Assembly: GCF_900098925.1 (NCBI RefSeq)
Contig: NZ_LT622360.1
Span: forward strand, 449,136 to 513,135
DNA: 64,000 bases
Direction of reading: 5' to 3'
Origin: Bacillus massiliglaciei
GTDB lineage: Bacteria; Bacillota; Bacilli; Bacillales; DSM-1321
Of this stretch, positions 1 to 8,885 are shown piece by piece. The notes beneath the pieces are model-generated. The model was given only the letters and a program-made list of their open reading frames with translations, made no database searches and was not told where the DNA came from. Positions within the stretch are counted from its first letter, which is position 1, and every line of letters begins with the position of its first letter. The position numbers and the translations under genes were made by a program.

Positions 1-203
1 GATATGCTATTTTGCCGGCAATCACTTTGCACGACAAAGATACAAATATTTTTAAAATTCCGTTAATGGATGAACAGAATCATTCAATTGAAAGAGATAC
101 ATGGCTGTGCGGTTATGAATCAGCGTTTCAATTAAAACAGGTGAAGGCGTTCGAGGAAGTAGTCACAGAATATATTCTGGATCAAGGGATGCAGCAGCTT
201 TAG
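1..203 (+). CDS. LysR-family regulator, C-terminal end (partial)
   Basis: Only the last ~66 codons of this gene are present; the frame is open from base 3 and stops at 203. The residues fit the end of a LysR substrate-binding domain (YAILPAITL, then a hydrophobic stretch and a C-terminal helix). In B. subtilis the LysR regulator ccpC lies a little upstream of dapH, so a CcpC-like regulator of TCA-cycle genes is the likely identity. That rests on position and general fold, not on a diagnostic motif, and the DNA-binding domain lies outside the window. Confidence 0.6.
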   Translation, partial: YAILPAITLHDKDTNIFKIPLMDEQNHSIERDTWLCGYESAFQLKQVKAFEEVVTEYILDQGMQQL

Positions 204-310
204 TGCAATAATATGGTAATCCATTAAAAAAATTTATGTTACGGCTTGTGTTACAGGAAGTAGTTTGATAAATTTAGAACGTGCAACGTACATATCAAGG
301 AGGTTCTACT

Positions 311-1021
311 ATGAAACAAATGGATGCTAATGAAATTATTTCTTTTATCGCGAATAGTAAGAAATCAACACCTGTAAAGGTTTATATTAAAGGGGATTTA
401 GAAGGAATCGATTTTGGTTCTGATTCAAAGACTTTTATTACCGGCAATACAGGCGTAATTTTCGGTGAGTGGGCTGATATTCAAACAGCGATTGAGGCAG
501 CAGGCAGCAAGGTTGAGGACTTCGTGGTTGAAAGCGACCGCCGAAATTCTGCGATTCCATTGCTGGACACTAAAGGGATCAAAGCGCGTATCGAGCCTGG
601 CGCAACAATCCGTGACCAAGTGGAAATTGGCGAGAATGCAGTCATCATGATGGGTGCGACGATTAACATTGGGTCTGTGATCGGTGAGGGTTCAATGATC
701 GATATGAACGCAACTCTTGGCGGGCGCGCAACAGTCGGAAAAAATTCACATATTGGTGCGGGGTCTGTTCTTGCAGGAGTCATTGAGCCGCCTTCAGCTA
801 AGCCTGTAGTTGTAGAAGATGATGTGCTGATCGGTGCGAATGTAGTTGTTCTTGAAGGTGTTACAATCGGAAAAGGATCTGTTGTCGGGGCCGGTGCAGT
901 TGTAACAAAAGACATCCCGCCATACTCAGTGGCTACAGGGATTCCTGCCCGTGTTATTAAGCAAATTGATGAAAAAACAAAATCTAAAACAGAAATCATG
1001 CAAGAACTTCGTCAGCTTTAA
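311..1021 (+). CDS. dapH: tetrahydrodipicolinate N-acetyltransferase
   Basis: DapH acetylates 2,3,4,5-tetrahydropyridine-2,6-dicarboxylate with acetyl-CoA in the acetylated branch of diaminopimelate/lysine synthesis, in the cytosol. The 236-residue protein has an N-terminal alpha/beta part (about 1-85). A left-handed beta-helix of hexapeptide repeats follows (about 90-205, such as [24 protein letters not shown]), then a C-terminal helix. The ATG at 311 is chosen because AAGGAGG lies just upstream; an in-frame upstream codon at 281 has no such site. The next gene, dapL, removes the acetyl group two steps later, so the pair forms a pathway operon as in B. subtilis (ykuQ-ykuR). Confidence 0.95.
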   Translation: MKQMDANEIISFIANSKKSTPVKVYIKGDLEGIDFGSDSKTFITGNTGVIFGEWADIQTAIEAAGSKVEDFVVESDRRNSAIPLLDTKGIKARIEPGATIRDQVEIGENAVIMMGATINIGSVIGEGSMIDMNATLGGRATVGKNSHIGAGSVLAGVIEPPSAKPVVVEDDVLIGANVVVLEGVTIGKGSVVGAGAVVTKDIPPYSVATGIPARVIKQIDEKTKSKTEIMQELRQL

Positions 1022-1063
1022 TGAACTGAGGCAGATCCTTAATACATCTTGAATAGTTTTGGT

Positions 1064-1094
1064 ACAAGGCGTGGATGTCCAATCCACGCCTTGT
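1064..1094 (+). other. perfect 13-bp hairpin between dapH and dapL
   Basis: The arms ACAAGGCGTGGAT and ATCCACGCCTTGT pair perfectly around a 5-base loop. No T-run follows; instead the dapL ribosome-binding site begins a few bases later at about 1100. It is therefore unlikely to be a normal terminator and could be an mRNA stabiliser, a processing site or a translational control element between the two cistrons. Confidence 0.75.
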
Positions 1095-1115
1095 GTAATA
1101 GGAGGTTATTTGTAC

Positions 1116-2249
1116 ATGTCTTCAATGAGTCCGTTTGTAGCCATTCGAAGAGAGCTCCATCAGATACCGGAGATTGGGTTCAAAGAATTTAAAACACAGG
1201 AATACTTATTGAACTATCTTAAAGGGTTAAATAGCGAACACATGGAAATTAAAACGTGGAGAACAGGCATTTTTGTGAAAATAGCCGGAAAGAATCCGCG
1301 CAGAATAATTGGATACCGGGCCGATATAGACGGTTTGCCGATTACAGAGGAGACAGGATTTGAATTTGCTTCCAGGCATGAAGGTTACATGCATGCGTGC
1401 GGACATGACTTCCATATGAGTATTGCGCTTGGTGTTTTAACATATTTTGCTCAAAACCCTTGTGACGACGATCTGCTGTTCATTTTCCAGCCTGCTGAAG
1501 AAGGACCGGGGGGAGCGGAGCCAATGCTTCAATCAGATATTATGAAGCAATGGATGCCTGACATGATCTTAGCTCTTCATATAGCTCCTGAATATCCGGC
1601 AGGGACTGTGGCCTTAAATGAGGGGCTTCTATTTGCGAATACATCTGAGCTTTTTATAGATCTGAAAGGCAAGGGCGGACACGCTGCCTATCCGCATGAA
1701 ACAAATGATATGGTCATTGCGGCATGCTCACTGGTCAATCAGCTCCAGACAGTTGTAGCAAGAAATGTTAATCCGCTGGATTCGGCAGTTATTACAATTG
1801 GAAAAATCACAGGCGGAACGGTTCAAAATATCATTGCTGAAAATGCCCGTTTAGAAGGGACCATAAGGACTTTAAGCGCACAGTCCATGGCAAAGGTTAA
1901 ATCAAGGATAGAAGCCCTTGTGAAGGGCGTTGAGACGGGTTATGAATGTCAGGCTCATATTGATTATGGGGCCATGTACTATCAAGTGGAAAATGACCGT
2001 GAATTGGCTGAAGAATTCATAGAGTATACGGAAAACTCATCACTCATGAATTTTCAGAGATGTTCTGAAGCAATGACCGGCGAAGATTTTGGTTATATGC
2101 TAAAAGAAATACCAGGTGTCATGTTCTGGCTGGGTGTGTCATCTGAATACGGGCTGCACCATTCCAAATTGAACCCTCAAGAAGAGGCGATTGATAAAGC
2201 AATCCGGCATCTTGTTGGCTATCTGCAGTTTAAAGGAAACCAGAACTGA
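1116..2249 (+). CDS. dapL: N-acetyldiaminopimelate deacetylase
   Basis: DapL hydrolyses N-acetyl-LL-diaminopimelate to LL-diaminopimelate and acetate (B. subtilis YkuR). The protein is an M20D-family metallopeptidase of 377 residues, close to the family length. Metal-site motifs are visible: HACGHDFHM near residues 90-100 and [14 protein letters not shown] near 125-140. A dimerisation domain follows in the middle and a GEDFGYML motif lies near the C-terminus. The start at 1116 follows GGAGGT at 1101; ATG 1125 or TTG 1110 are alternatives. It is the second gene of the dapH-dapL unit. Confidence 0.93.
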   Translation: MSSMSPFVAIRRELHQIPEIGFKEFKTQEYLLNYLKGLNSEHMEIKTWRTGIFVKIAGKNPRRIIGYRADIDGLPITEETGFEFASRHEGYMHACGHDFHMSIALGVLTYFAQNPCDDDLLFIFQPAEEGPGGAEPMLQSDIMKQWMPDMILALHIAPEYPAGTVALNEGLLFANTSELFIDLKGKGGHAAYPHETNDMVIAACSLVNQLQTVVARNVNPLDSAVITIGKITGGTVQNIIAENARLEGTIRTLSAQSMAKVKSRIEALVKGVETGYECQAHIDYGAMYYQVENDRELAEEFIEYTENSSLMNFQRCSEAMTGEDFGYMLKEIPGVMFWLGVSSEYGLHHSKLNPQEEAIDKAIRHLVGYLQFKGNQN

Positions 2250-2375
2250 TGGAAGAGTGAGGATATAAAAAACTTGGTGTTTACTGCCATCTAAAGCAAA
2301 ACTATAATAATGGTAGTTATATATACATTGGAAGCTTTGAAGTTGCCATTCTGGTAATTTGTTGGAGGTGTTTTT

Positions 2376-3035
2376 ATGAAGAAACAATATGCAGTGATTG
2401 GGTTAGGACGGTTTGGGGGCAGTATTGTCCGCGCACTCGCAGAGGAAGACATGGAAGTCCTTGCTATTGATATGGATGAGGAAAGAGTGAATGAATTTGC
2501 TAAGATTGCCTCACACTCTGTAGTAGGAAATACAACAGATGAAAATGTTCTTAAAAGCATTGGAATTAGGAACTTTGATCATGTAATTGTAGCCATTGGA
2601 GAAAATATCCAGGCGAGTATCCTAACGACTTTGATATTGAAAGAGCAGGGAGTTCAAAATGTCACCGTTAAGGCTCAAAATGATTATCATGAGAGAGTTT
2701 TATTAAAAATTGGCGCTGATTATGTAGTCCATCCCGAAAGAGATATGGGAAGAAGAATTGCCCACAATATTTCATCAAATAATATTTTAGATTACCTTGA
2801 ATTATCAGATGAACACTCAATTGTTGAAATTGTTGCAAGTGAAAAATTAAACGGGAACTCGATATTTGACCTGGATATCAGGGCTAAGTACGGATTAAAT
2901 ATTGTAGCGATTAAAAGGGGGACGAGCATTAACGTCTCACCGCAGGCAGATGATTTCATACGAACTGGGGATATATTAATTGTGATTGGCGCAGATACAG
3001 ATATTAATCGATTTGAAAAGAAAATATTTCAATAA
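2376..3035 (+). CDS. ktrC: Ktr potassium uptake system RCK subunit
   Basis: This is the peripheral, nucleotide-binding gating subunit of a Ktr potassium transporter; it binds NAD/ATP and cyclic di-AMP in the family. The 219 residues contain an RCK_N Rossmann fold with GLGRFGGS at residues 8-15 and the acidic end of beta-2 (AIDMDEE). An RCK_C domain follows from about residue 135. A good site, GGAGG, precedes the ATG. No membrane subunit (KtrB/KtrD) is adjacent. KtrC rather than KtrA is chosen because in B. subtilis ktrC (ykqB) sits beside rnjA, as here. Confidence 0.88.
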   Translation: MKKQYAVIGLGRFGGSIVRALAEEDMEVLAIDMDEERVNEFAKIASHSVVGNTTDENVLKSIGIRNFDHVIVAIGENIQASILTTLILKEQGVQNVTVKAQNDYHERVLLKIGADYVVHPERDMGRRIAHNISSNNILDYLELSDEHSIVEIVASEKLNGNSIFDLDIRAKYGLNIVAIKRGTSINVSPQADDFIRTGDILIVIGADTDINRFEKKIFQ

Positions 3036-3040
3036 AAAAA

Positions 3041-3054
3041 CGGGCATCTGCCCG
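3041..3054. repeat. left 14-bp target duplication of IS copy 1 (ktrC terminator stem-loop)
   Basis: CGGGCATCTGCCCG is a hairpin preceded by seven A's, the left half of a bidirectional terminator between ktrC and rnjA. The same 14 bases recur at 4620-4633 on the other side of the element. The duplication may extend by AAA/TTT because the element ends in TTT...AAA. Confidence 0.85.
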
Positions 3055-3058
3055 TTTC

Positions 3059-3106
3059 AGGCTGTAGACAAACTCGTGAAAATCGAGTTTATCTACAGCC
3101 TTTTTT
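3059..3106 (+). terminator. inward terminator hairpin at left end of IS copy 1
   Basis: AGGCTGTAGACAAACTCG pairs with CGAGTTTATCTACAGCCT around a 7-base loop, followed by six T's. It would stop transcripts from ktrC before they enter the transposase gene. The same structure, with compensating base changes, is present in copy 2. Confidence 0.75.
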
Positions 3107-3147
3107 ATATTAAAATGGAGGTAACAAATTTACTTGAGGTGACCAAT

Positions 3148-4506
3148 ATGCTTTCCAAATATTCTTCTACTCAAAGAAATCAAATTGAAATGATTGCGCT
3201 GGATGAACTTGTTCCTGCGAACCATTTGGTTCGCAAACTAGAAAAAGCGATCGATTTTTCATTTATTTATTCGTTAGTAGAGGATATGTATTCAGATGTA
3301 GGTCGTCCAAGTATTGACCCGGTAATTCTTATTAAAATGACATTTATTCAGTACATATTTGGTATCCGCTCCATGCGCAAAACGATTGAAGAAATCCAGA
3401 CCAATATGGCTTATCGATGGTTTTTAGGATTCGGATTTCATGATAAAATCCCCCATTTTTCTACCTTCGGTAAAAACTACGAACGCAGATTCAAAGATAC
3501 GGATTTGTTTGAACAGATTTTCTATCATATTATAAGCGAAGCTGCTAAGAAGAAGTTAATCAGTGCCGAACATATTTTTATTGACTCTACACACGTTAAA
3601 GCTAGTGCGAATAAACGAAAGTTTCAAAAGAAAGTTGTCCGTAAAGAAACAAAAGCATATGAACAACGTCTTCAAGAAGAAATCAATCAGGACCGAGAGG
3701 ACCATGATAAGAATCCCTTCCCTCCAGATAAATTCGAAAAAAATGAAACGAAAGAAATCAAAGAAAGTACGACAGATCCTGAGAGTGGATATTATGTAAA
3801 AGATGAAAGAACGAAGCAGTTTGCTTATTCTTTTCACGCTGCTTCAGATAGGAATGGATTTGTATTAGGGACCATCGTAACTCCTGGTAATACGCATGAT
3901 AGTCAGATACTTGAGCCTTTGGTTGAGAAAGTAATGGAAGAAGTTGGGAAGCCTGAAGCTGTTGCTGCTGATGCAGCCTATAAGACACCAGTAATTACAA
4001 ATTATCTAATAGAAAATGACATCACGCCCGTTTTACCTTATACACGTCCGCGTACAAAAGAGGGATATTTTCGGAAACATGACTATGTTTACGATGAGTA
4101 CCATGATTGCTATTTATGCCCGCAGGGCAATGTGTTGAACTACTCAACGACTACTAAGGAGGGGTATCGTCAGTATAAGTCTGATCCTAAAATATGTAAA
4201 GATTGTCCAGTGATCATGAATTGTACCCAAAGTAAGAACCACCAAAAGCTCATTCAGAGACACATATGGGAAGGGTACGTAGAAGAAGCAGATCATCTCC
4301 GACACCATCAAACCATAAAAGATATCTATGCCAAACGTAAAGAAACCATTGAGCGAGTCTTTGCGGATGCAAAAGAAAAGCATGGCATGCGTTGGACAAC
4401 GTTAAGAGGTCTAAAAAAATTGTCCATGCAGGCGTTGCTTACTTTTGGTGCCATGAATTTAAAGAAGATGGCAAATTGGACTTGGGTCAATCCTCAAACC
4501 GGCTAA
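3148..4506 (+). CDS. IS1182-family-like DDE transposase
   Basis: The transposase has 452 residues. The N-terminal region carries GRPSIDPVILIKM (about 50-62) and FSTFGKNYERR, typical of DUF772/IS1182-type enzymes. The catalytic core has FIDSTHVKASANKRK, a YSFHAASD segment, AADAAYKTP, and a C-terminal KETIERVFADAKEKHGMRWT block. A cysteine cluster (CYLCPQG, CKDCPVIMNC) lies near residues 325-355. ATG 3148 is chosen because GAGGTG lies six bases upstream and it aligns with the start of the second copy; an upstream in-frame codon at 2986 would run into ktrC and the element end. The frame is intact, so the element may be active. Confidence 0.9.
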   Translation: MLSKYSSTQRNQIEMIALDELVPANHLVRKLEKAIDFSFIYSLVEDMYSDVGRPSIDPVILIKMTFIQYIFGIRSMRKTIEEIQTNMAYRWFLGFGFHDKIPHFSTFGKNYERRFKDTDLFEQIFYHIISEAAKKKLISAEHIFIDSTHVKASANKRKFQKKVVRKETKAYEQRLQEEINQDREDHDKNPFPPDKFEKNETKEIKESTTDPESGYYVKDERTKQFAYSFHAASDRNGFVLGTIVTPGNTHDSQILEPLVEKVMEEVGKPEAVAADAAYKTPVITNYLIENDITPVLPYTRPRTKEGYFRKHDYVYDEYHDCYLCPQGNVLNYSTTTKEGYRQYKSDPKICKDCPVIMNCTQSKNHQKLIQRHIWEGYVEEADHLRHHQTIKDIYAKRKETIERVFADAKEKHGMRWTTLRGLKKLSMQALLTFGAMNLKKMANWTWVNPQTG

Positions 4507-4567
4507 TTATGGGGCTCGATGAGCCCTCAAAATTAAAAATACAACGATTAAATAGGAAAAATAACAG

Positions 4568-4604
4568 AAAGGCCTTCGGAAGGGATTCCTTCCGAAGGCC
4601 TTTT
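4568..4604 (+). terminator. terminator hairpin at right end of IS copy 1
   Basis: AAAGGCCTTCGGAAGG pairs perfectly with CCTTCCGAAGGCCTTT around GATT. It ends transposase transcription just before the right terminal repeat. Confidence 0.8.
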
Positions 4605-4619
4605 GTCGACAATCTGAAA

Positions 4620-4633
4620 CGGGCATCTGCCCG
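4620..4633. repeat. right 14-bp target duplication, also the surviving rnjA terminator
   Basis: This second copy of CGGGCATCTGCCCG is followed by nine T's on the plus strand and preceded by AAA on the element side. It is also the hairpin nearest the end of rnjA, so insertion left a terminator stem on both sides. Confidence 0.85.
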
Positions 4634-4650
4634 TTTTTTTTTAGCATTTA

Positions 4651-6318
4651 TCAGACTTCCATGATGATAGGAAGAATCATCGGGCGTCTTTTTGTTTTTT
4701 CATAAAGGAAAGGTGCTAATGTGTCTGTAATCTCATTTTTGATTTCTGACCATTGAGTCGTCTTACGCTCCATGACTTTATTTAAATGCTTAGTAATGAG
4801 AGATTGAGCATCATTGATTAAATCGCCGGATTCACGCATATATACAAATCCGCGAGAGATAATATCAGGTCCGGCAGCAATCTTGAATTCCTTCATATTA
4901 ATGCTCACTACGACAACAACAAGTCCTTCCTCAGAAAGGATGCGGCGGTCGCGCAATACGATATTGCCTATGTCGCCGATTCCGCTTCCGTCGATGTAGA
5001 CATTTCCAGAAGGAATCTTTCCGGAAACTTGGGCTGTATTTTCACTCAAAGCCAGTACATCTCCATTGTCCATAATGAAGCAGTTCTCTTCAGGGACTCC
5101 GCAGTCGATTGCATGTTGGGCATGAATCTTCTGCATCCGGTATTCACCATGAATCGGCATGAAAAATTTAGGTTTAATGAGACGAAGCATCAGTTTCTGT
5201 TCTTGCTGTCCGCCATGTCCTGATGTATGAATATCATTTAATGGACCGGAAATCACATCAGCTCCGGCGCGATACAATTGATTGATGGTTCTGGATACGC
5301 TGATTGTATTGCCTGGGATAGGGGATGAAGAAAAAACAACCGTATCTCCCGGGTTTATTTGGATTTGTCTGTGAGTGCCGTTAGCAATCCGTGAAAGAGC
5401 TGCCATAGGTTCGCCCTGACTTCCCGTACACAGGATGGTTACCTTGTTGGCAGGGAGTCTGTTCAGCTGCTGAGCATCGATAAATGTGTCCTTGGGAGCA
5501 ACAATATAGCCTAAGTCCTGACCGATTGATATAGCTGCATCCATACTCCTTCCGAAAACAGCAATTTTCCTGCCATTGGCAACGGCAGCTTCTACAACTT
5601 GCTGAAGGCGATGGATATTTGACGCGAAGGTCGCGAAAATAATCCGTCCATCTACTTTGCGGAAGATATCTTGAATACTGTCACCTACGCGGCGTTCTGA
5701 CATAGTGAAATTTTGGACTTCACTGTTTGTGCTGTCTGAAAGCAGGCAGAGAACGCCTTCTTTCCCGATTTCAGCCATTTTTGTCAGGTTAGCTGGTTCA
5801 CCGACAGGCGTGAAGTCGAATTTAAAGTCACCTGTATGGACAACTTGGCCTGGAGGTGTCTTAACAACAATCCCGTAAGAATCGGGAATGCTGTGGGTCG
5901 TACGGAAGAAGTAAACAGACGTCTTACGGAATTTAATAACATCCTCTTCCTGAATTTCAACTAATCGGGTTTGGCGCAGCAGTCCATGTTCTTCAAGTTT
6001 GTTGCGCAGCAGTCCTAAGGCTAATTTTCCGCCATAGACAGGGATGTTTACTTTCCTTAACAAATAAGGGATTCCGCCAATATGGTCTTCATGTCCGTGA
6101 GTGATGAAAAGACCTTTGATTTTGTCCACATTTTTTTCTAAATAAGTGTAATCAGGTATAACATAATCAATCCCCAGAAGTTCGTCCTCTGGAAATTTAA
6201 TCCCAGCGTCAATAAGGATGATTTCATCCTGGAATTGAACTGCGTATGTGTTTTTCCCGATTTCGCCTAATCCGCCCAATGCGAAAACGGCCGTTTGGTC
6301 ATTTTTAACAAATTTCAT
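4651..6318 (-). CDS. rnjA: ribonuclease J1
   Basis: RNase J1 is a 5'-to-3' exonuclease and endonuclease that drives mRNA turnover and rRNA maturation in Firmicutes. The 555-residue protein is full length. It has a metallo-beta-lactamase domain with HGHEDH at residues 74-79, a beta-CASP domain, and a C-terminal domain. A motif close to [11 protein letters not shown] lies near residues 365-375. It is the second gene of the rpoY-rnjA unit, with the start only three bases after the rpoY stop. Confidence 0.97.
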   Translation of the reverse strand: MKFVKNDQTAVFALGGLGEIGKNTYAVQFQDEIILIDAGIKFPEDELLGIDYVIPDYTYLEKNVDKIKGLFITHGHEDHIGGIPYLLRKVNIPVYGGKLALGLLRNKLEEHGLLRQTRLVEIQEEDVIKFRKTSVYFFRTTHSIPDSYGIVVKTPPGQVVHTGDFKFDFTPVGEPANLTKMAEIGKEGVLCLLSDSTNSEVQNFTMSERRVGDSIQDIFRKVDGRIIFATFASNIHRLQQVVEAAVANGRKIAVFGRSMDAAISIGQDLGYIVAPKDTFIDAQQLNRLPANKVTILCTGSQGEPMAALSRIANGTHRQIQINPGDTVVFSSSPIPGNTISVSRTINQLYRAGADVISGPLNDIHTSGHGGQQEQKLMLRLIKPKFFMPIHGEYRMQKIHAQHAIDCGVPEENCFIMDNGDVLALSENTAQVSGKIPSGNVYIDGSGIGDIGNIVLRDRRILSEEGLVVVVVSINMKEFKIAAGPDIISRGFVYMRESGDLINDAQSLITKHLNKVMERKTTQWSEIKNEITDTLAPFLYEKTKRRPMILPIIMEV

Positions 6319-6321
6319 ATA

Positions 6322-6534
6322 TTATCCTAACTCCAATACTTTATAATCTTCATTTAATTTTTCGTATTCTAGATACGCTCCGCTTACTTCAACTACCGAT
6401 TCAACATTAAAAGATTTTGATTTTAATTTCTCCCTGACGTCACGAACGGATGTACCTTCTATAAACATCGATTTCGTATTTTCTCTAATCGGTACCTCTA
6501 TTGCACTTACTTGATAGTATACCTTATAAATCAT
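6322..6534 (-). CDS. rpoY: RNA polymerase epsilon subunit
   Basis: This 70-residue protein (B. subtilis YkzG/RpoY) is the small accessory epsilon subunit of Firmicutes RNA polymerase. It begins MIYKVYYQ and carries the EVPIRENTKSMFIEG segment typical of the family. It is transcribed with rnjA, which follows after three bases, as in B. subtilis. AGGAGAG lies upstream of the ATG. Confidence 0.92.
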   Translation of the reverse strand: MIYKVYYQVSAIEVPIRENTKSMFIEGTSVRDVREKLKSKSFNVESVVEVSGAYLEYEKLNEDYKVLELG

Positions 6535-7245
6535 TTTTATCTCTCCTCACTTTTGATAGTGCTTTTTTCATTATATATAAAAAAAACATTTTTTTCATGT
6601 TTTACAACATCTTACAAATCGAGTTATGAGTGCCTTGCGAAGCAGCCTGACGGGGCTATCTGTCACCCGAAAAATCTCATTTTTAATCGTGGCTGCCAGA
6701 ATAGCTGCTGTTCCTAAAGAACCGTCAAGGTAAATCCCGGTTTCATGTAGTTTTAAAAACGATAAAACAGGAATTTGGGGACTTATGTATGCAGATCGTG
6801 CTGGAATCTCTCTTTGCACTTTACAACATGGAAGAAGCCCTTCGCAAGTTTTTGAAGGGCAGAATGAAAAATATCGCGGATATATGGCTTACTTATAGAC
6901 CGTCGGCTGGATTATGCCTCTTATGCGATAGTTTTTTTTCTTAACAGATCATTCCATTGTTTAAGCAGCTTTTTCCGCAGCTTTTTCAACATGATGATCA
7001 CACTCCCTTACTATTATTGTATAGGAATATTAAATAAAGTAAATAAGTCTTTCTCCCACTTCGCAGCTTTTTTCAAAAATAGGTTCTTATTCCGCAAAAT
7101 CTCCTCTATATGATAATCTTCCCATCAATATTGAGATATTGTGTGTTTGTTTTTCCCAGCCGTACTGAGACTTGACTTATTTCCTAGACAATTATTAAAT
7201 GAGGGCATATGTAAATGTACAGGAAGAAAGGAAAGTGACTGCCCA
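6535..7245. other. 711-bp divergent intergenic region between rpoY and ykrA
   Basis: This gap carries the promoters of rpoY-rnjA (leftward) and ykrA (rightward). A possible tiny minus-strand gene lies at 6921-6992. A hairpin GCCCTTC-N10-GAAGGGC is at about 6837-6860. The sequence TTTACAACAT occurs twice in direct orientation (about 6601-6610 and 6820-6829). A 74-codon minus-strand frame at 6595-6819 has no ribosome-binding site and no recognised domain, so I do not call it a gene. Confidence 0.6.
6921..6992 (-). CDS. possible 23-residue cationic amphipathic peptide
   Basis: The frame encodes MLKKLRKKLLKQWNDLLRKK followed by TIA. It has nine Lys/Arg and one Asp, with Leu/Trp at positions 2, 5, 9, 10, 13, 16 and 17, which would make one face of a helix hydrophobic. 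AAGGGAG lies ten bases before the ATG. Upstream on the same strand are a -10-like TACAAT and a -35-like TTTACT separated by 16 bases (about 7016-7045). I do not recognise the family. It could be a membrane-active or regulatory peptide, or chance; promoter, site and composition together make it worth listing. Confidence 0.4.
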   Translation of the reverse strand: MLKKLRKKLLKQWNDLLRKKTIA

Positions 7246-8022
7246 ATGGATAAAAAGATCGTCTTCTTTGATATTGATGGAACATTATTAGATCACGAAA
7301 AAAAGCTGCCGGATTCTACGAAAACAGCCATTCAAGAATTAAAAGAGAATGGGGTTTTTGTAGCCATTGCAACCGGAAGAGCCCCTTTTATGTTTGAACC
7401 GCTTCGCAAAGAACTGGGAATCGATACATATGTTAGCTTTAATGGACAATATGTTGTTTTTGAAAATGAAGTCATTTATCAGAATCCGATGGATTCAAAC
7501 CAATTGCAAAAAATTAAAGAAGATGCATCAAAAACTGATGAAACTCCAATTGTTTTCATGAATGAGAAGACGATGAAATCAAGTGTGGACCATAGCCGTA
7601 GAATCGCAGAAGCACTGGGGAGCCTTAAGTTTCCCCACCCGGAATCTGATCACCGCTTCCATGAAACCCACCAAATATACCAAGCACTTCTATTTTGTAC
7701 AAAGGAAGAAGAGGAGCGGTTTTTAGATAAGTATGAGAAATTCCAATTTATCCGCTGGCATGAATTTTCTACGGATGTTTTGCCAAAAGGAGGTTCTAAG
7801 GCGGAAGGAATTAAGAAAGTCATGGAGAGAATTGGCTTTGATATCGAAGATGTTTATGCTTTTGGAGATGGATTGAACGATATCGAAATGCTGAAGGAGG
7901 TTGGTCACGGTGTTGCTATGGGCAATGCCCACCAAGCTGTAAAGGACATAGCCGATTATGTCACGAAGGACGTAGCAGAAGATGGCATCCTTCATGGTTT
8001 AAAAGAGTTCGGACTTCTCTAA
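7246..8022 (+). CDS. ykrA: HAD-superfamily Cof-type phosphatase (YkrA-like)
   Basis: This is a 258-residue haloacid-dehalogenase hydrolase of the Cof/IIB class, which dephosphorylates sugar phosphates or related metabolites; the substrate cannot be read from sequence. Motif I is FFDIDGTLL (Asp nucleophile about residue 8), motif II sits in AIATGRAPFM, and motifs III and IV are the Lys in PKGGSKAEGI and GDGLNDIEML. The start at 7246 is chosen by homology of the N-terminus (MDKKIVFFDIDGT), with AAGGA upstream; an in-frame upstream codon at 7141 lacks support. It is convergent with def. Confidence 0.88.
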   Translation: MDKKIVFFDIDGTLLDHEKKLPDSTKTAIQELKENGVFVAIATGRAPFMFEPLRKELGIDTYVSFNGQYVVFENEVIYQNPMDSNQLQKIKEDASKTDETPIVFMNEKTMKSSVDHSRRIAEALGSLKFPHPESDHRFHETHQIYQALLFCTKEEEERFLDKYEKFQFIRWHEFSTDVLPKGGSKAEGIKKVMERIGFDIEDVYAFGDGLNDIEMLKEVGHGVAMGNAHQAVKDIADYVTKDVAEDGILHGLKEFGLL

Positions 8023-8031
8023 TCCAGAAGG

Positions 8032-8067
8032 TCAAAGCCCCTCCGCAAAAAGCAGGAGGGGCTTTGA
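8032..8067. terminator. bidirectional terminator between ykrA and def
   Basis: TCAAAGCCCCTCC pairs with GGAGGGGCTTTGA across a short A-rich loop. It lies between two convergent genes and serves both, though its T-runs are short. Confidence 0.8.
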
Positions 8068-8070
8068 CTA

Positions 8071-8625
8071 TTATCGTTCAATCATGAAAGCATCTTTCGG
8101 CTGAAAAAAAGGATCTTGTTTGTTAATCCGATCATAAAAAAGAATTCCGTTTAAATGGTCAATCTCATGCTGGAAACAAATGCTTGCGAGACCCTTCAGC
8201 CTGATTTTTTCTATTGAGCCGTCTAGGTTAGTGCCCGAAACAGTAATTTCCGCATGCCGTGGGACATATCCTTCGATAGGCCTGTCTACTGACAGACAGC
8301 CTTCCCCGACTGATAAAAAGGATTTTTCTTCTGAATGTTCGATGATTTTAGGATTAAAAAGTGCGTAACTGCATACTCCGCCGTCTTTTTCTTTCAAATG
8401 AACGACTATCATTCTTTTCGAAAAGCCGATTTGGGGCGCAGCGAGTCCTATGCCGGGTCTGATCCCGAATGCTTTGGAAATTTCCGGGTCCTGGCTGCAC
8501 TGAATATATTCCATCATACTTTGTAAAATGCTCCTGTCTTCTTCAGAAGGGGGCATCTTTACTTCTTTAGCAGTTTTTCTTAGAAGCGGGTTATCTTCTT
8601 TAATAATTTCCCATACTTTTAGCAT
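8071..8625 (-). CDS. def: peptide deformylase
   Basis: Peptide deformylase removes the formyl group from the N-terminal methionine of new proteins, using a metal-bound water. The three family motifs are present: GIGLAAPQIG (about residues 61-70), EGCLSV, and QHEIDHLNG with the HExxH metal ligands. The length is 184 residues, equal to B. subtilis DefB (YkrB). I choose the ATG at 8625, six bases after GAGGTG; a GTG at 8634 would lie inside that site. Position next to ykrA matches B. subtilis. Confidence 0.95.
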   Translation of the reverse strand: MLKVWEIIKEDNPLLRKTAKEVKMPPSEEDRSILQSMMEYIQCSQDPEISKAFGIRPGIGLAAPQIGFSKRMIVVHLKEKDGGVCSYALFNPKIIEHSEEKSFLSVGEGCLSVDRPIEGYVPRHAEITVSGTNLDGSIEKIRLKGLASICFQHEIDHLNGILFYDRINKQDPFFQPKDAFMIER

Positions 8626-8728
8626 CTTCAGCACCTCGAGCTTCTGGCGGCCATATTCACTTGTCTATTATATGTCTTATTTTATCAAATCCATATTTAA
8701 ATAACCAGAAGCCGGGCTCCTGGCTTTA

Positions 8729-8753
8729 TAAAAAAGGGGCCGGTACGCCCCTT
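8729..8753 (-). terminator. terminator downstream of the YjcZ-like gene
   Basis: On the minus strand AAGGGGC-GTACCG-GCCCCTT is followed by TTTT. It lies about 130 bases beyond the YjcZ-like stop codon. I see no gene in the stretch between 8626 and 8885. Confidence 0.6.
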
Positions 8754-8885
8754 GTCATAATCGAATTCTATATGGTATCTAAGATTTGAGGTAAACAGGG
8801 ATAAAACGGAGAAAAATAGGGTAAAGAAAATTAGCTCTGCGGCTGCCTTGGTTTTTGATATGCTAGTAAAGCGAAGGGAGCGGAA

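Larger units (their letters stand above)
3055..4619 (+). mobile_element. IS1182-family-like insertion sequence, copy 1
   Basis: The element is 1565 bp and holds one transposase gene. Imperfect terminal repeats are visible: left end TTTCAGGCTGTAGACAA, right end (reverse complement) TTTCAGATTGTCGACAA, 14 of 17 matching. Terminator-like hairpins sit just inside both ends. It is flanked by the duplicated terminator hairpin CGGGCATCTGCCCG. A second, diverged member of the same family lies at 48791-50517. Confidence 0.88.

Noticed and set aside
6595-6819. 74-codon minus-strand open frame between rpoY and ykrA
   Set aside because: It starts with GTG without a ribosome-binding site and shows no recognisable domain; kept only as an unexplained segment.
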